Shown here piece after piece: positions 1-6,103 of a stretch of 8,658 bases of DNA (position 1 is its first letter; the number at the start of each line of letters is the position of its first letter). The translations under genes and the position numbers were made by a program. The stretch is from Actinomycetota bacterium (lineage in GTDB: Bacteria > Actinomycetota > Thermoleophilia > Gaiellales > Gaiellaceae): assembly GCA_019234175.1 (NCBI GenBank), contig JAFALP010000041.1, forward strand, positions 1 to 8,658. The letters are read 5' to 3'. The notes beneath the pieces are model-generated. The model searched no databases, had not been told where the DNA came from, and was given only the letters and a program-made list of their open reading frames with translations.

Positions 1-1
1 C

Positions 2-1579
2 GCCCGGCTCGGGCGCATCCCGTCGGCGGCCGCGGAGTACAGCGTCATCCGCACCTACCTCGACTGGATCGCGACGCTCCCGTGGGGCGTGACGACGACG
101 GACGACCTCGACCTCACGCACGCGCGCGGCGTGCTCGACGAGGACCACTTCGACCTGGAGAAGGTGAAGGAGCGGATCGTCGAGCACCTGGCGGTCTCGA
201 AGCTCCGAAAGGAGCCGTCGGGCCAGATCCTCTGCTTCGTCGGGCCGCCCGGTGTCGGCAAGACCTCGCTCGGACAGTCGATCGCCCGCTCGCTCGGACG
301 GAAGTTCGCGCGCATCTCCGTCGGCGGAATCCGGGACGAGGCGGAGATCCGAGGCCACCGGCGCATGTACATCGGCGCCATGCCGGGGACGATCATCCGC
401 GCGCTCCGCGACGCCGAGTCGACGAACCCGGTCGTGCTCATCGACGAGATCGACAAGATGGGCGCCGACGTCCGCGGCGACCCGGCGAGCGCGATGCTGG
501 AGGTGCTCGACCCGGAGCAGAACACGACGTTCCGCGACCATTACCTCGACCTGCCGTTCGACCTGTCCAAGGTGCTCTTCATCTGCACCGCGAACACGGT
601 CGACACGATCCCGTCGCCGCTGCTCGACCGCATGGACACGATCTCGCTGTCCGGCTACACCGAGGACGAGAAGCTCGGCATCGCCCTGCGCTTCCTCGTC
701 CCGAAGCAGATCGAGGCGCACGGCCTCGCGCCGGAGCAGCTCGTCGTCCCCGAGGCGTCGCTGCGCCTCGTCGTCCGCGACTACACCCGGGAGGCCGGCG
801 TCCGCGGGCTCGAGCGCCGGATCGCCGACCTGTGCCGCAAGGCGGCGCTCCTCGTCGCGCAGGGCGAGGAAGGCGCGATCGACGTGGACGAGGCGCGCGT
901 GCGAGCGTGGCTCGGTCCCCGGCGCTTCGGCGGCGACACGGGGCGACGGACGTCGGAGCCCGGTGTCGCCACCGGCCTCGCGTACACGGCCGCGGGCGGC
1001 GACGTGCTCTTCGTCGAGGCCCAGGCGTATCCGGGCAAGGGGCGGCTGACGATCACCGGGCAGCTCGGCGAGGTGATGCAGGAGTCCGCGCAGGCGGCGC
1101 TGTCGTGGGTCCGCTCGCATGCAGACCGGCTCGGCCTCGAGGACGACTGGTTCGCGGGGCACGACGTGCACCTGCACGTCCCCGCCGGCGCGGTGCCGAA
1201 GGACGGGCCGTCCGCCGGGATCACGATGGCGACGGCGATCGCCTCCCTCGTCCGCGGCGACCCGGTGGCCGCCGACCTGGGCATGACGGGCGAGCTGACG
1301 CTCACCGGCCACGTGCTCCCGATCGGCGGCCTGCGCGAGAAGGTGCTGGCCGCCCAGCGGGCCGGTCTCCGGCGCGTCGCGCTGCCGCGGGAGAACGCCC
1401 CCGACCTCGAAGAGCTGCCGGAAGAGACGCAGCGCGAGCTCGACTTCGTCCTCGTCGACTCGATCGAAGAGGTGTTCGAGGTCGCGTTCCACCGCCTGGA
1501 GGATGACCCGCCGGCCCGGGCGTTGAACGCCGTAGGCGGGGTACGATCGATGTCGACCACGAAGGAAAGGAACGGCTGA
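2..1579 (+). CDS. lon: ATP-dependent Lon protease, C-terminal part (5' end outside window)
   Basis: Lon is a cytoplasmic AAA+ serine protease that unfolds and degrades damaged and regulatory proteins. About 525 residues are visible; the frame is open from base 2, so the N-terminal substrate-binding domain lies upstream. The first codons read RLGRIPSAAAEYSVIRTYLD and then WIATLPWG, the conserved linker before the AAA+ module. Walker A GPPGVGKT is at 242-265 and Walker B VVLIDEID at about 430-456. The protease domain has the catalytic Ser in DGPSAGI (codon 1211-1213) and the catalytic Lys in GGLREKV (codon 1340-1342). They lie 43 residues apart, as S679 and K722 do in E. coli Lon, so the enzyme looks active. 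The C-terminus runs some 16 residues further past the lysine than in E. coli, in a low-complexity tail. The next gene follows after two bases and may be cotranscribed. Confidence 0.97.
   Translation, partial: ARLGRIPSAAAEYSVIRTYLDWIATLPWGVTTTDDLDLTHARGVLDEDHFDLEKVKERIVEHLAVSKLRKEPSGQILCFVGPPGVGKTSLGQSIARSLGRKFARISVGGIRDEAEIRGHRRMYIGAMPGTIIRALRDAESTNPVVLIDEIDKMGADVRGDPASAMLEVLDPEQNTTFRDHYLDLPFDLSKVLFICTANTVDTIPSPLLDRMDTISLSGYTEDEKLGIALRFLVPKQIEAHGLAPEQLVVPEASLRLVVRDYTREAGVRGLERRIADLCRKAALLVAQGEEGAIDVDEARVRAWLGPRRFGGDTGRRTSEPGVATGLAYTAAGGDVLFVEAQAYPGKGRLTITGQLGEVMQESAQAALSWVRSHADRLGLEDDWFAGHDVHLHVPAGAVPKDGPSAGITMATAIASLVRGDPVAADLGMTGELTLTGHVLPIGGLREKVLAAQRAGLRRVALPRENAPDLEELPEETQRELDFVLVDSIEEVFEVAFHRLEDDPPARALNAVGGVRSMSTTKERNG
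1542..1547 (+). promoter_or_regulatory. Possible -10 box (TACGAT) inside the 3' end of lon
   Basis: TACGAT fits the TAnnnT form of actinobacterial -10 boxes and would start transcription near 1554, leaving a leader of about 28 bases before the ATG at 1582. A TTGAAC at 1523-1528 resembles a -35 box, but the spacer is only 13 bases, so it is probably unrelated. The site falls in the unconserved tail of lon. It could give the small membrane protein its own transcript besides read-through from lon. Evidence is motif only. Confidence 0.25.
1564..1571 (+). promoter_or_regulatory. Ribosome binding site for the small membrane protein gene
   Basis: GGAAAGGA lies 10 bases before the ATG at 1582, inside the last codons of lon. 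It supports that ATG as the start and independent initiation of the second gene. Confidence 0.55.
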
Positions 1580-1581
1580 AC

Positions 1582-2004
1582 ATGCCCAAGACGACGGACA
1601 AGGTCTCCGATGCGGCGGCGGCGGCGCGGCCGTACTTCGAGCGCGCGTTGAACGACGCGGAGCTGCGCGACAACGTGCGCAGCGCCTACGACTCCGCGCG
1701 CGCGATCTACGAGGAGCTCATCGGCAACCGTGGCGTTTCCGGCGTCGCGCGCCGCGTCGCAACCGACAAGGACATCCAGGACGAGTTGCGGTCGGCGATC
1801 AGCGACCTGCGCAGCGCCGCCGAGCGCGTGCGCGGCGAGGAGCCGCACAAGAGCCGCAATTCGGGCCTGCTCCTCGTCGGCCTGGTGCTGGCCGTGCTGT
1901 TCAACCCGCTGACGGGCCCGCAGATCCGCAAGTGGATCGCGGAGCGCGTCTTCGGCGAGACCGACGGCTTCACGTACCAGGGCGGCAACGGCTCGCAGAA
2001 CTAG
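1582..2004 (+). CDS. Small single-pass membrane protein of unknown function
   Basis: A 140-residue protein that I cannot assign to a named family. Residues 1-90 are charged and predicted largely helical, rich in Ala, Arg, Glu and Asp, with no signal peptide; a coiled or bundled cytoplasmic part is likely. One hydrophobic segment (about residues 94-110, GLLLVGLVLAVLF) is followed by a short tail that ends in Gly and Asn residues. The layout resembles small actinobacterial membrane proteins with a helical soluble part and a C-terminal anchor. The ATG has a good GGAAAGGA site and lies two bases after the lon stop, so it is probably in the lon transcript; a role near membrane proteostasis is only a guess. 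Its TAG stop interlocks with the stop of the M23 gene on the other strand. Confidence 0.85.
   Translation: MPKTTDKVSDAAAAARPYFERALNDAELRDNVRSAYDSARAIYEELIGNRGVSGVARRVATDKDIQDELRSAISDLRSAAERVRGEEPHKSRNSGLLLVGLVLAVLFNPLTGPQIRKWIAERVFGETDGFTYQGGNGSQN
2001..2004. other. Interlocked convergent stop codons (CTAG)
   Basis: The palindrome CTAG carries the TAG stop of the plus-strand membrane protein (2002-2004) and the TAG stop of the minus-strand M23 peptidase (2003-2001). The two genes overlap by four bases, so no intergenic terminator is possible here. Confidence 0.9.
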
Positions 2005-2660
2005 CGCGTCAGCGCCGGCAGAACGGACGATCCGAGAAGGACCGCGCCCGCCCTGGGCGCGGTCGAGCCGAGCACGGACGGCGTCCAGTCGGCACCGGTG
2101 TCGAGCTGCAGCGTCTGGACGTGCCGCCACGACCGCAGGTACGAGGTCGGGTCGACGGCGCCGTCGTAGCCGCGGTCGACGAGACCGATCGGGTGGATCT
2201 CGAAGTGCAGGTGGTACGGCGTGCCCTCGGCGTCGCCGCTGTCGCCGACGAAGCCAAGCACGTCGCCGGCGTTCACGATGGCGCCGTTCACCGCGAGCGG
2301 CGAGTACGCGGAGAGGTGCGCGTAGTAGAAGAGGTTGCCGCGGTCGTCCCGGAGCCAGAGCCGGCGGCCGCCGACCTTCTCCCAGCCCACGGAGAAGACG
2401 GTGCCGTGCGCCACGGCGAGCACGGGCGCGCCGAGCGGCGCGAAGATGTCGTCCCCGTGATGCCAGCCGCCGGAGACGTCCGACCGCGCGGCGCCGAAGG
2501 TGTCGCCGAACGAGGACGGGCCGTAGACCGGGAACGCATAGCCCTTCTCGCCGAGCGCCGGCTTCATCGTCGGCGGCACGCTCGGCAGCACCGAGCCCGG
2601 GGACGCGACGACGATCGTCGGGATCACCGCGAGCACGGCAAGCGACGAGGCCAGGCGCAC
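2001..2660 (-). CDS. Secreted M23 (LytM/lysostaphin-type) zinc metallopeptidase
   Basis: A 219-residue protein with a hydrophobic N-terminus (residues 4-19, then ASPG), which suggests Sec export or a membrane anchor. M23 enzymes are Zn endopeptidases that usually cut peptidoglycan cross-bridges or peptide stems. All expected metal and catalytic positions are visible: H67 and D71 in HHGDD, H115 in YYAHL, and H150/H152 in HLHFE. It is therefore predicted to be catalytic, unlike degenerate EnvC or NlpD-type regulators. The core spans about residues 40-175; the last 40 residues match no domain I recognise. There is no LysM, SH3 or coiled-coil partner domain. The GTG start shares its first base with the TAG stop of the gene upstream (TAGTG), and I see no clear ribosome site, so translation by reinitiation is likely. 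Confidence 0.92.
   Translation of the reverse strand: MRLASSLAVLAVIPTIVVASPGSVLPSVPPTMKPALGEKGYAFPVYGPSSFGDTFGAARSDVSGGWHHGDDIFAPLGAPVLAVAHGTVFSVGWEKVGGRRLWLRDDRGNLFYYAHLSAYSPLAVNGAIVNAGDVLGFVGDSGDAEGTPYHLHFEIHPIGLVDRGYDGAVDPTSYLRSWRHVQTLQLDTGADWTPSVLGSTAPRAGAVLLGSSVLPALTR
2040..2064. terminator. Strong hairpin, candidate terminator of the lon unit
   Basis: A perfect 10-base-pair stem (2040-2049 with 2055-2064), almost all G-C, closes a 5-base loop. It begins 36 bases after the stop of the plus-strand unit and lies within the last codons of the opposing M23 gene. No T-tract follows on the plus strand; on the minus strand the RNA continues CCTTCTCGG. Hairpins without a U-tract have been proposed as terminators in actinobacteria, so it could stop transcripts entering from the lon side. 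It could equally reflect GC-rich coding sequence. Confidence 0.4.
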
Positions 2661-3052
2661 TAGGAGCGGAGATGCTCGCGCGCGAACGCGCGGAAACGTG
2701 CCCGTGCCTCGTCGTCCGGGCCGATCGGCCCTTCCTCGCCGTACTTCGGGTCGGAGGCGACCTCCTCCGCGACCCTGCGCACCTCGGTGGTGAGCGCCGC
2801 CTTGTGGGCCGGGTCGCGCAGCAACGCGTCCACCCAGCTCTCCGATCCGTCATAGGCGGGGACGTCGTTGTCGAACAGGAGCTGCCCGAGGAGCAGGCCG
2901 ACGCGGATGTACGCGAAGGTGCGGAACGCGAGCAGCCGGTGGGGCGACTCCACGAGCCGCGCGATGTCGGCGTTCTCGCGCTCGATCCTCTCGACGATGC
3001 CGCCGATCGGCTCGTCGACGAGCGGGATCCAGAGGTCGTCCAGCTCCGCCAC
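2660..3052 (-). CDS. Unrecognised 130-residue soluble protein
   Basis: I do not recognise this family. The protein begins MAELDDLWIPLVDEPIGG and ends REHLRS. It is acidic, predicted mostly helical, with no signal peptide or true membrane segment; residues 51-60 (VGLLLGQLLF) are hydrophobic but short. Trp, Tyr and Arg are scattered through it and no Cys or clear catalytic motif is visible. The start is the GTG at 3052, because the reading frame further upstream is Ser-rich and overlaps the transporter gene. It lies 7 bases after the transporter stop, and its TAG stop shares a base with the GTG of the M23 peptidase. It is therefore tightly placed in a four-gene unit. Whether it serves the transporter or the peptidase cannot be told. 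Confidence 0.75.
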   Translation of the reverse strand: MAELDDLWIPLVDEPIGGIVERIERENADIARLVESPHRLLAFRTFAYIRVGLLLGQLLFDNDVPAYDGSESWVDALLRDPAHKAALTTEVRRVAEEVASDPKYGEEGPIGPDDEARARFRAFAREHLRS

Positions 3053-3059
3053 GCCTGGA

Positions 3060-3428
3060 TTATTGCCGTTTCCCGCGCGCGCGCCACGCGATCTGGGCGG
3101 CGGTGACGATGAGGACGACGGCAAAGAGCCTGCGGAGAAGCGCCTCGGGCACGCTTTGCGCCAGCTGGGCACCGCCCACGGCGGCCCCGGCGGCGGCGAC
3201 GCCGATGACGGCAGCGCTGCGCCAGCGAACGTTCCCGTAGCGCTCCTGGCGCCATACGCCGACCACAACGGTGGGAATGATCGCGAGCAGGGACGTCGCC
3301 TCCGCGTGCAGCTGCGTGAGGCCGAGCCAGGTGAGCGTCGGGACGAAGAGGATGCCGCCGCCGACCCCGAAGAGGCCGGAGAGGATCCCCGCGACGAGCC
3401 CGAGGACGACGGCGAGGACATAGGTCAC
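3060..3428 (-). CDS. Half-size TauE/SafE (TSUP) family permease, second copy
   Basis: A 122-residue membrane protein with the TSUP signature FGVGGGILFVP at about residues 20-30. Hydrophobic stretches near 2-30, 43-60, 72-90 and 100-115 suggest four helices. TSUP members export or import sulfite, sulfoacetate and other anions; the substrate here is unknown. Usual members are about 250 residues with two such repeats, so this is one half. It keeps the repeat features ATSL (after the first segment) and GVAAAGAAVGG, mirrored in the gene upstream. The GTG start overlaps that gene's TGA as GTGA with no visible ribosome site, indicating translational coupling and probably 1:1 synthesis. The C-terminus (RARGKRQ) is basic, which by the positive-inside rule places it in the cytoplasm. 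Confidence 0.88.
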   Translation of the reverse strand: MTYVLAVVLGLVAGILSGLFGVGGGILFVPTLTWLGLTQLHAEATSLLAIIPTVVVGVWRQERYGNVRWRSAAVIGVAAAGAAVGGAQLAQSVPEALLRRLFAVVLIVTAAQIAWRARGKRQ

Positions 3429-3769
3429 TTGACGAGGAGGTCGACGGCGATTCCGACGAGCAGCGCGGCGAAGGCGAACGACAGCGCGCGCGCGTTGACG
3501 CGCTGCTGCAGCGACGTCCCTCCGAGCGCGCCCGCCGCGGCCGGGATGCCGAGCAGGACGGCGTACTTCACCTGGACGTCGTGGTGGAAGACGTAGGCGC
3601 CGACGCCGGCAAGGGCCGTGATCCCGATGGCGGCCAGCGACGTCGCCGACGCCGGACGGATCTTCCAGCCGGCGACGAGGAGCAGGAGCGGGACGATGAT
3701 GATTCCACCGCCCACGCCGAAGAGCGCGCTGAAGAACCCGGCCGCGAGGCCGATGAGGACCAGGCGCAC
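3425..3769 (-). CDS. Half-size TauE/SafE (TSUP) family permease, first copy
   Basis: A 114-residue membrane protein with FGVGGGIIIVP near residues 17-27, then ATSLAAIG, then GIPAAAGALGG. These features occur in the same order and spacing as in the next gene, so the pair looks like a duplication. Together the two make 236 residues, close to a single full-length TSUP transporter. A heterodimer (or two homodimers) in the cytoplasmic membrane is likely; the transported anion cannot be read from sequence. The GTG start at 3769 lies six bases from a TAGCAT -10 box, so the mRNA is probably leaderless. This is the first gene of a four-gene minus-strand unit that ends at 2001, and it is divergent from otsB. 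Confidence 0.88.
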   Translation of the reverse strand: MRLVLIGLAAGFFSALFGVGGGIIIVPLLLLVAGWKIRPASATSLAAIGITALAGVGAYVFHHDVQVKYAVLLGIPAAAGALGGTSLQQRVNARALSFAFAALLVGIAVDLLVK

Positions 3770-3789
3770 CGCCCTATGCTACGGCGGTG
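3767..3789. promoter_or_regulatory. Near-palindromic divergent promoter between TSUP and otsB
   Basis: The 17-base gap between two GTG starts holds TATGCTA (3775-3781). Read on the plus strand it gives the -10 box TATGCT (3775-3780); read on the minus strand it gives TAGCAT (3781-3776). Each box is separated from its GTG by exactly six bases, so transcription would begin at the start codon in both directions. The flanks form an inverted repeat, CACCGCC (3767-3773) and GGCGGTG (3783-3789), and the start codons are part of its arms. I see no good -35 hexamer on either side. Motif evidence only; the geometry is unusually exact. Confidence 0.6.
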
Positions 3790-4506
3790 CCCGCCGTGAA
3801 TGCGCTGCTCGAGCGCCTCGCCGCCGAGCCGCAGGCGGCCGGGTTGTTCCTCGACTTCGACGGCGTGCTCGCACCCATCGTCGATCGTCCCGGCGATGCG
3901 GCCGCGCCGCCGGAGACGCGCGTGGAGCTCGAGCGCCTCGCGGATCGCTATGCGCTCGTCGCCGTCGTCTCGGGACGGAGCGGCGAGGACGTCGCGCTCC
4001 GCATCGGCGTCGAGCCCATCGTCGTGGTCGGCTCGCACGGGCTCGAGCTCGATCCCGCCGCCGAGGAGTGGCGCGACCGCGTCGAGGCGCTCGCACGTGC
4101 GGCCGGCTGGCCGGACACCGAGCGGAAGGGGCTGACGGTCTCGTTCCACTTCCGCACCGCGGAGGACGAGGAGACCGCGCGCGACACGCTCGAGCAGGTC
4201 GCCGACCAGGCACGGTCGGCGGGCCTCGTCGCCCGCTTCGGCCGCAAGCTCCTCGAAGTGCTCCCGCCGGTGGAGGCGAACAAGGGCACGGCCGTCCGCC
4301 GGCTGCTGACGGACGCGGGACTGCGGCGCGCACTCGTCGCCGGCGACGACGTGACCGACATCGATGCCTTCCGTGCGGTGGACGGCCTCGAGCTGGCCGT
4401 GCGCGTCGCCGTCGCGGCGGACGAGTCGCCTCCGGAACTACGCGAGGCGGCCGACGTCGTCGTCGGCAGCCCCGCCGAGTTCCTCGCGCTGCTGCGCTCG
4501 CTCTAG
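3787..4506 (+). CDS. otsB: Trehalose-6-phosphate phosphatase (HAD family)
   Basis: This enzyme removes phosphate from trehalose 6-phosphate to give trehalose, the second step of the OtsA-OtsB pathway, in the cytoplasm. The 239-residue length suits the family. HAD motifs are all present: motif I DFDGVLAPI with D23 (nucleophile) and D25, motif II Ser62 in VSGRSG, motif III Lys166 in NKGTAV, and motif IV GDDVTD with D187, D188 and D191. The GSHGLEL stretch (residues 82-88) corresponds to the G-x-HG segment of the cap-side active site. The GTG at 3787 is chosen because it sits six bases after TATGCT; the GTG at 3796 is an alternative. No otsA partner is in the window. The stop interlocks with that of the YbjQ gene on the other strand. 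Confidence 0.88.
   Translation: MPAVNALLERLAAEPQAAGLFLDFDGVLAPIVDRPGDAAAPPETRVELERLADRYALVAVVSGRSGEDVALRIGVEPIVVVGSHGLELDPAAEEWRDRVEALARAAGWPDTERKGLTVSFHFRTAEDEETARDTLEQVADQARSAGLVARFGRKLLEVLPPVEANKGTAVRRLLTDAGLRRALVAGDDVTDIDAFRAVDGLELAVRVAVAADESPPELREAADVVVGSPAEFLALLRSL
4503..4506. other. Interlocked convergent stop codons (CTAG), second case
   Basis: CTAG again carries the two opposing TAG stops: otsB at 4504-4506 and the YbjQ-family gene at 4505-4503. The arrangement is identical to that at 2001-2004. Confidence 0.9.
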
Positions 4507-4823
4507 GCCTTGGAGACGCGCACCGCCGTGCCGTACGCGCAGATCTCCGTCCAGTTCGGGCCCATCTCCGAGGTGTCGAAGCGCATGGCGATGATCGCGT
4601 TCGCGCCCTTCGCCTCCGCCTCCTGCTGCATGCGCTCCATCACCGCGTGGCGGCTGTCGACGAGCGCCTTCGTCATGCCCTTCAGCTCGCCGCCGAGGAT
4701 GGACTTCAACTGCGCGCCGATCTGCGAGCCGACGTTGCGCGAGCGGACGGTGAGGCCCATCACCTCGCCGTACACCTCGTCCACCCGGTAGCCGGGGATG
4801 TCGTTCATCGTCGTGACGATCAT
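4503..4823 (-). CDS. YbjQ-family (heavy-metal-binding-domain type) protein
   Basis: A 106-residue protein beginning MIVTTMNDIPGY and continuing with VMGLTVRSRNVG, a central helix rich in Met, Glu and Ala (MERMQQEAEAKGANAIIAMRFD) and the final strand GTAVRV. This order is characteristic of the YbjQ / DUF74 family (PF01906). Such proteins form oligomers; the heavy-metal-binding label is historical and the role is unproven. The single Cys (in EICAYG) is not a metal-site pattern. The ATG at 4823 is preferred over an upstream ATG at 4841 because the GGGAGGTG site lies just before it and it starts where family members start. ATGA overlaps the decarboxylase stop, so the two are translationally coupled. 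Confidence 0.88.
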   Translation of the reverse strand: MIVTTMNDIPGYRVDEVYGEVMGLTVRSRNVGSQIGAQLKSILGGELKGMTKALVDSRHAVMERMQQEAEAKGANAIIAMRFDTSEMGPNWTEICAYGTAVRVSKA

Positions 4824-6103
4824 CGGTTCAACACCTCCCATGCGCGGCGCACGTCCGCCTCGGTCGTGCGCGCATTGCCGATTGCGAGCCTGAGCACGAA
4901 GCGGCCGTCCAGCCGCGTGTGCGAGAGAAAGATCTCACCGCTGCGGTTCGCGCGCTCGAGGATCGCCTCGTTCTCCTCGTCCGACCCGTCCCGCCGGAAG
5001 CAGACGAGCGAGAAGCGGAGCGGTGCCGCCAGCTCCCATTCCGGGTCCGCCTCGACCCAGTCGGCGAAGACGCGGGCGAGCCGGATGTGCTCGCGGTGCA
5101 GCGCGCGGAGCCCCTCCGCGCCGTAGCAGCGCAGGACCGCCCACAGCTTCAGCGACCGGAAGCGGCGGCCGAGCGCGGGGCCGTACTCGGACAGCGCGTA
5201 TGCGTCCTCGGGCGTGCGCAGGTACTCGGGGATGAGCGAGAACGCCTCGCGGAACTCGTCCGGCCGCGACGTCCAGAGCAGCGAGCAGTCGACGGGCACG
5301 AGTAGCCATTTGTGCGGGTTGACCACGAGCGAGTCGGCGAGCTCGACGCCGTCCTGCGACCACCGCTCCTCCTCGAGGATCCACGACGAGCCGGCGTAGG
5401 CCGCGTCGACGTGCACCCAGGCTCCGGCCGCGTGTGCGCGCTCGGCGATCGCGCGCACGGGATCGACGGAGGCGAAGGACGTCGTGCCCACCGTCGGGAC
5501 GACGACGGCGACGTCGTCCAGATCGTCGGGGACCCGCATGCGCAGCTCGCCGTCCGCCGGCTGCTTGCGCAGCTCCATGCCGAGCATGCGCGCCGCCTTC
5601 TCCACGGACGAGTGCGCGTGCTCGGAGCAGACGACGACGTTGCGGCCGGTGACGTGGCGCGCGGCGATGAGCGCGGCCATCGTCCCGGTCGACGCCGTGT
5701 CCTCGATGTGGCCGTGCCATCCGTCCGGCAGCCCGAGCAGCTGTCGCACCCAGTCGACGACGCGCAGCTCGAGCTCCGTCGACGCCGGCGACGCGCGCCA
5801 GTTGAGCGCGACCTGCTGCATGGTCGCCGCGAGGAGCTCGGCGAGGATCCCCGGCTCCGACGCGGTGACGGCGAAGTACGCGAAGAAGCGCGGGTGCTGC
5901 CAGTTCGTCAGCGCCGGGACGATGAGCTCGTCGAGGTCGTCGAGGACGTTCGCGAACGGCTCGGCCCGTTCCGGCGCGCAGGCGGGGAGCTTCGCCGTGA
6001 GGTCGCCGGGCGCGACCTGCGCGAGCACGGGCAAGCCGGAGATGCGGTCGAGATAGTCCGCCGCCCAGTCGACGGCGGCGTGGCCGTCCTCGCGGAACGT
6101 CAC
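4820..6103 (-). CDS. PLP-dependent decarboxylase, aromatic-L-amino-acid decarboxylase family
   Basis: A 427-residue fold-type I PLP enzyme of the group II (DDC/TDC) decarboxylases, which turn amino acids such as Trp, Tyr, DOPA or Phe into amines and CO2. Visible features, numbered from the GTG at 6103: the PLP-stacking His164 in AHSSVEKA, Asp233 in HVDAAYAG which contacts the pyridine nitrogen, and the Schiff-base Lys265 in NPHKW. Tyr307 in SEYGPALGRRFRSLK aligns with the mobile-loop catalytic Tyr of DDC. Keeping that Tyr argues for decarboxylation rather than aldehyde synthesis. The phosphate-binding stretch reads DTASTGTMAAL, a variant common in bacterial members. The GTG overlaps the polX stop as GTGA; the open frame continues up to 6181, but the homology starts at TFREDGHAAVDW. 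The substrate cannot be called. Confidence 0.88.
   Translation of the reverse strand: MTFREDGHAAVDWAADYLDRISGLPVLAQVAPGDLTAKLPACAPERAEPFANVLDDLDELIVPALTNWQHPRFFAYFAVTASEPGILAELLAATMQQVALNWRASPASTELELRVVDWVRQLLGLPDGWHGHIEDTASTGTMAALIAARHVTGRNVVVCSEHAHSSVEKAARMLGMELRKQPADGELRMRVPDDLDDVAVVVPTVGTTSFASVDPVRAIAERAHAAGAWVHVDAAYAGSSWILEEERWSQDGVELADSLVVNPHKWLLVPVDCSLLWTSRPDEFREAFSLIPEYLRTPEDAYALSEYGPALGRRFRSLKLWAVLRCYGAEGLRALHREHIRLARVFADWVEADPEWELAAPLRFSLVCFRRDGSDEENEAILERANRSGEIFLSHTRLDGRFVLRLAIGNARTTEADVRRAWEVLNR
4833..4840 (-). promoter_or_regulatory. Strong Shine-Dalgarno site for the YbjQ gene
   Basis: On the minus strand GGGAGGTG lies nine bases before the ATG at 4823, within the last codons of the decarboxylase (Trp-Glu-Val). 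It decides the start in favour of 4823 over the ATG at 4841. It is the best such site in the window, where most other internal starts lack one. Confidence 0.65.

Noticed and set aside
82..1506. A 474-codon plus-strand frame overlapping lon
   Set aside because: It is the neighbouring frame of lon; lon itself has all AAA+ and protease motifs.
1523..1528. TTGAAC as a -35 box before the small membrane protein gene
   Set aside because: Only 13 bases separate it from TACGAT; 16-18 are expected.
781..3255. An open frame of 824 codons on the minus strand
   Set aside because: It runs antisense to lon and the membrane protein and out of frame through the M23 and 130-residue genes. Its translation is Arg/Ser/Ala-rich low complexity, as expected for a shadow in GC-rich DNA.
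3419..3430. Sequencing frameshift as the cause of the split TSUP gene
   Set aside because: Each half starts with its own complete first repeat helix and the joint is a clean GTGA overlap like others here. It cannot be fully excluded without reads, but coupled half-genes are the simpler reading.
4512..4548. Imperfect inverted repeat (GGAGA with TCTCC, inner GCGC pair) after otsB
   Set aside because: The stem is broken by an unequal internal loop and lies in YbjQ codons; too weak to call a terminator, unlike 2040-2064.
3618..5126. An open frame of 502 codons on the plus strand
   Set aside because: It overlaps otsB in another frame and lies antisense to the YbjQ and decarboxylase genes; its product is Arg-rich repeats with no motif.
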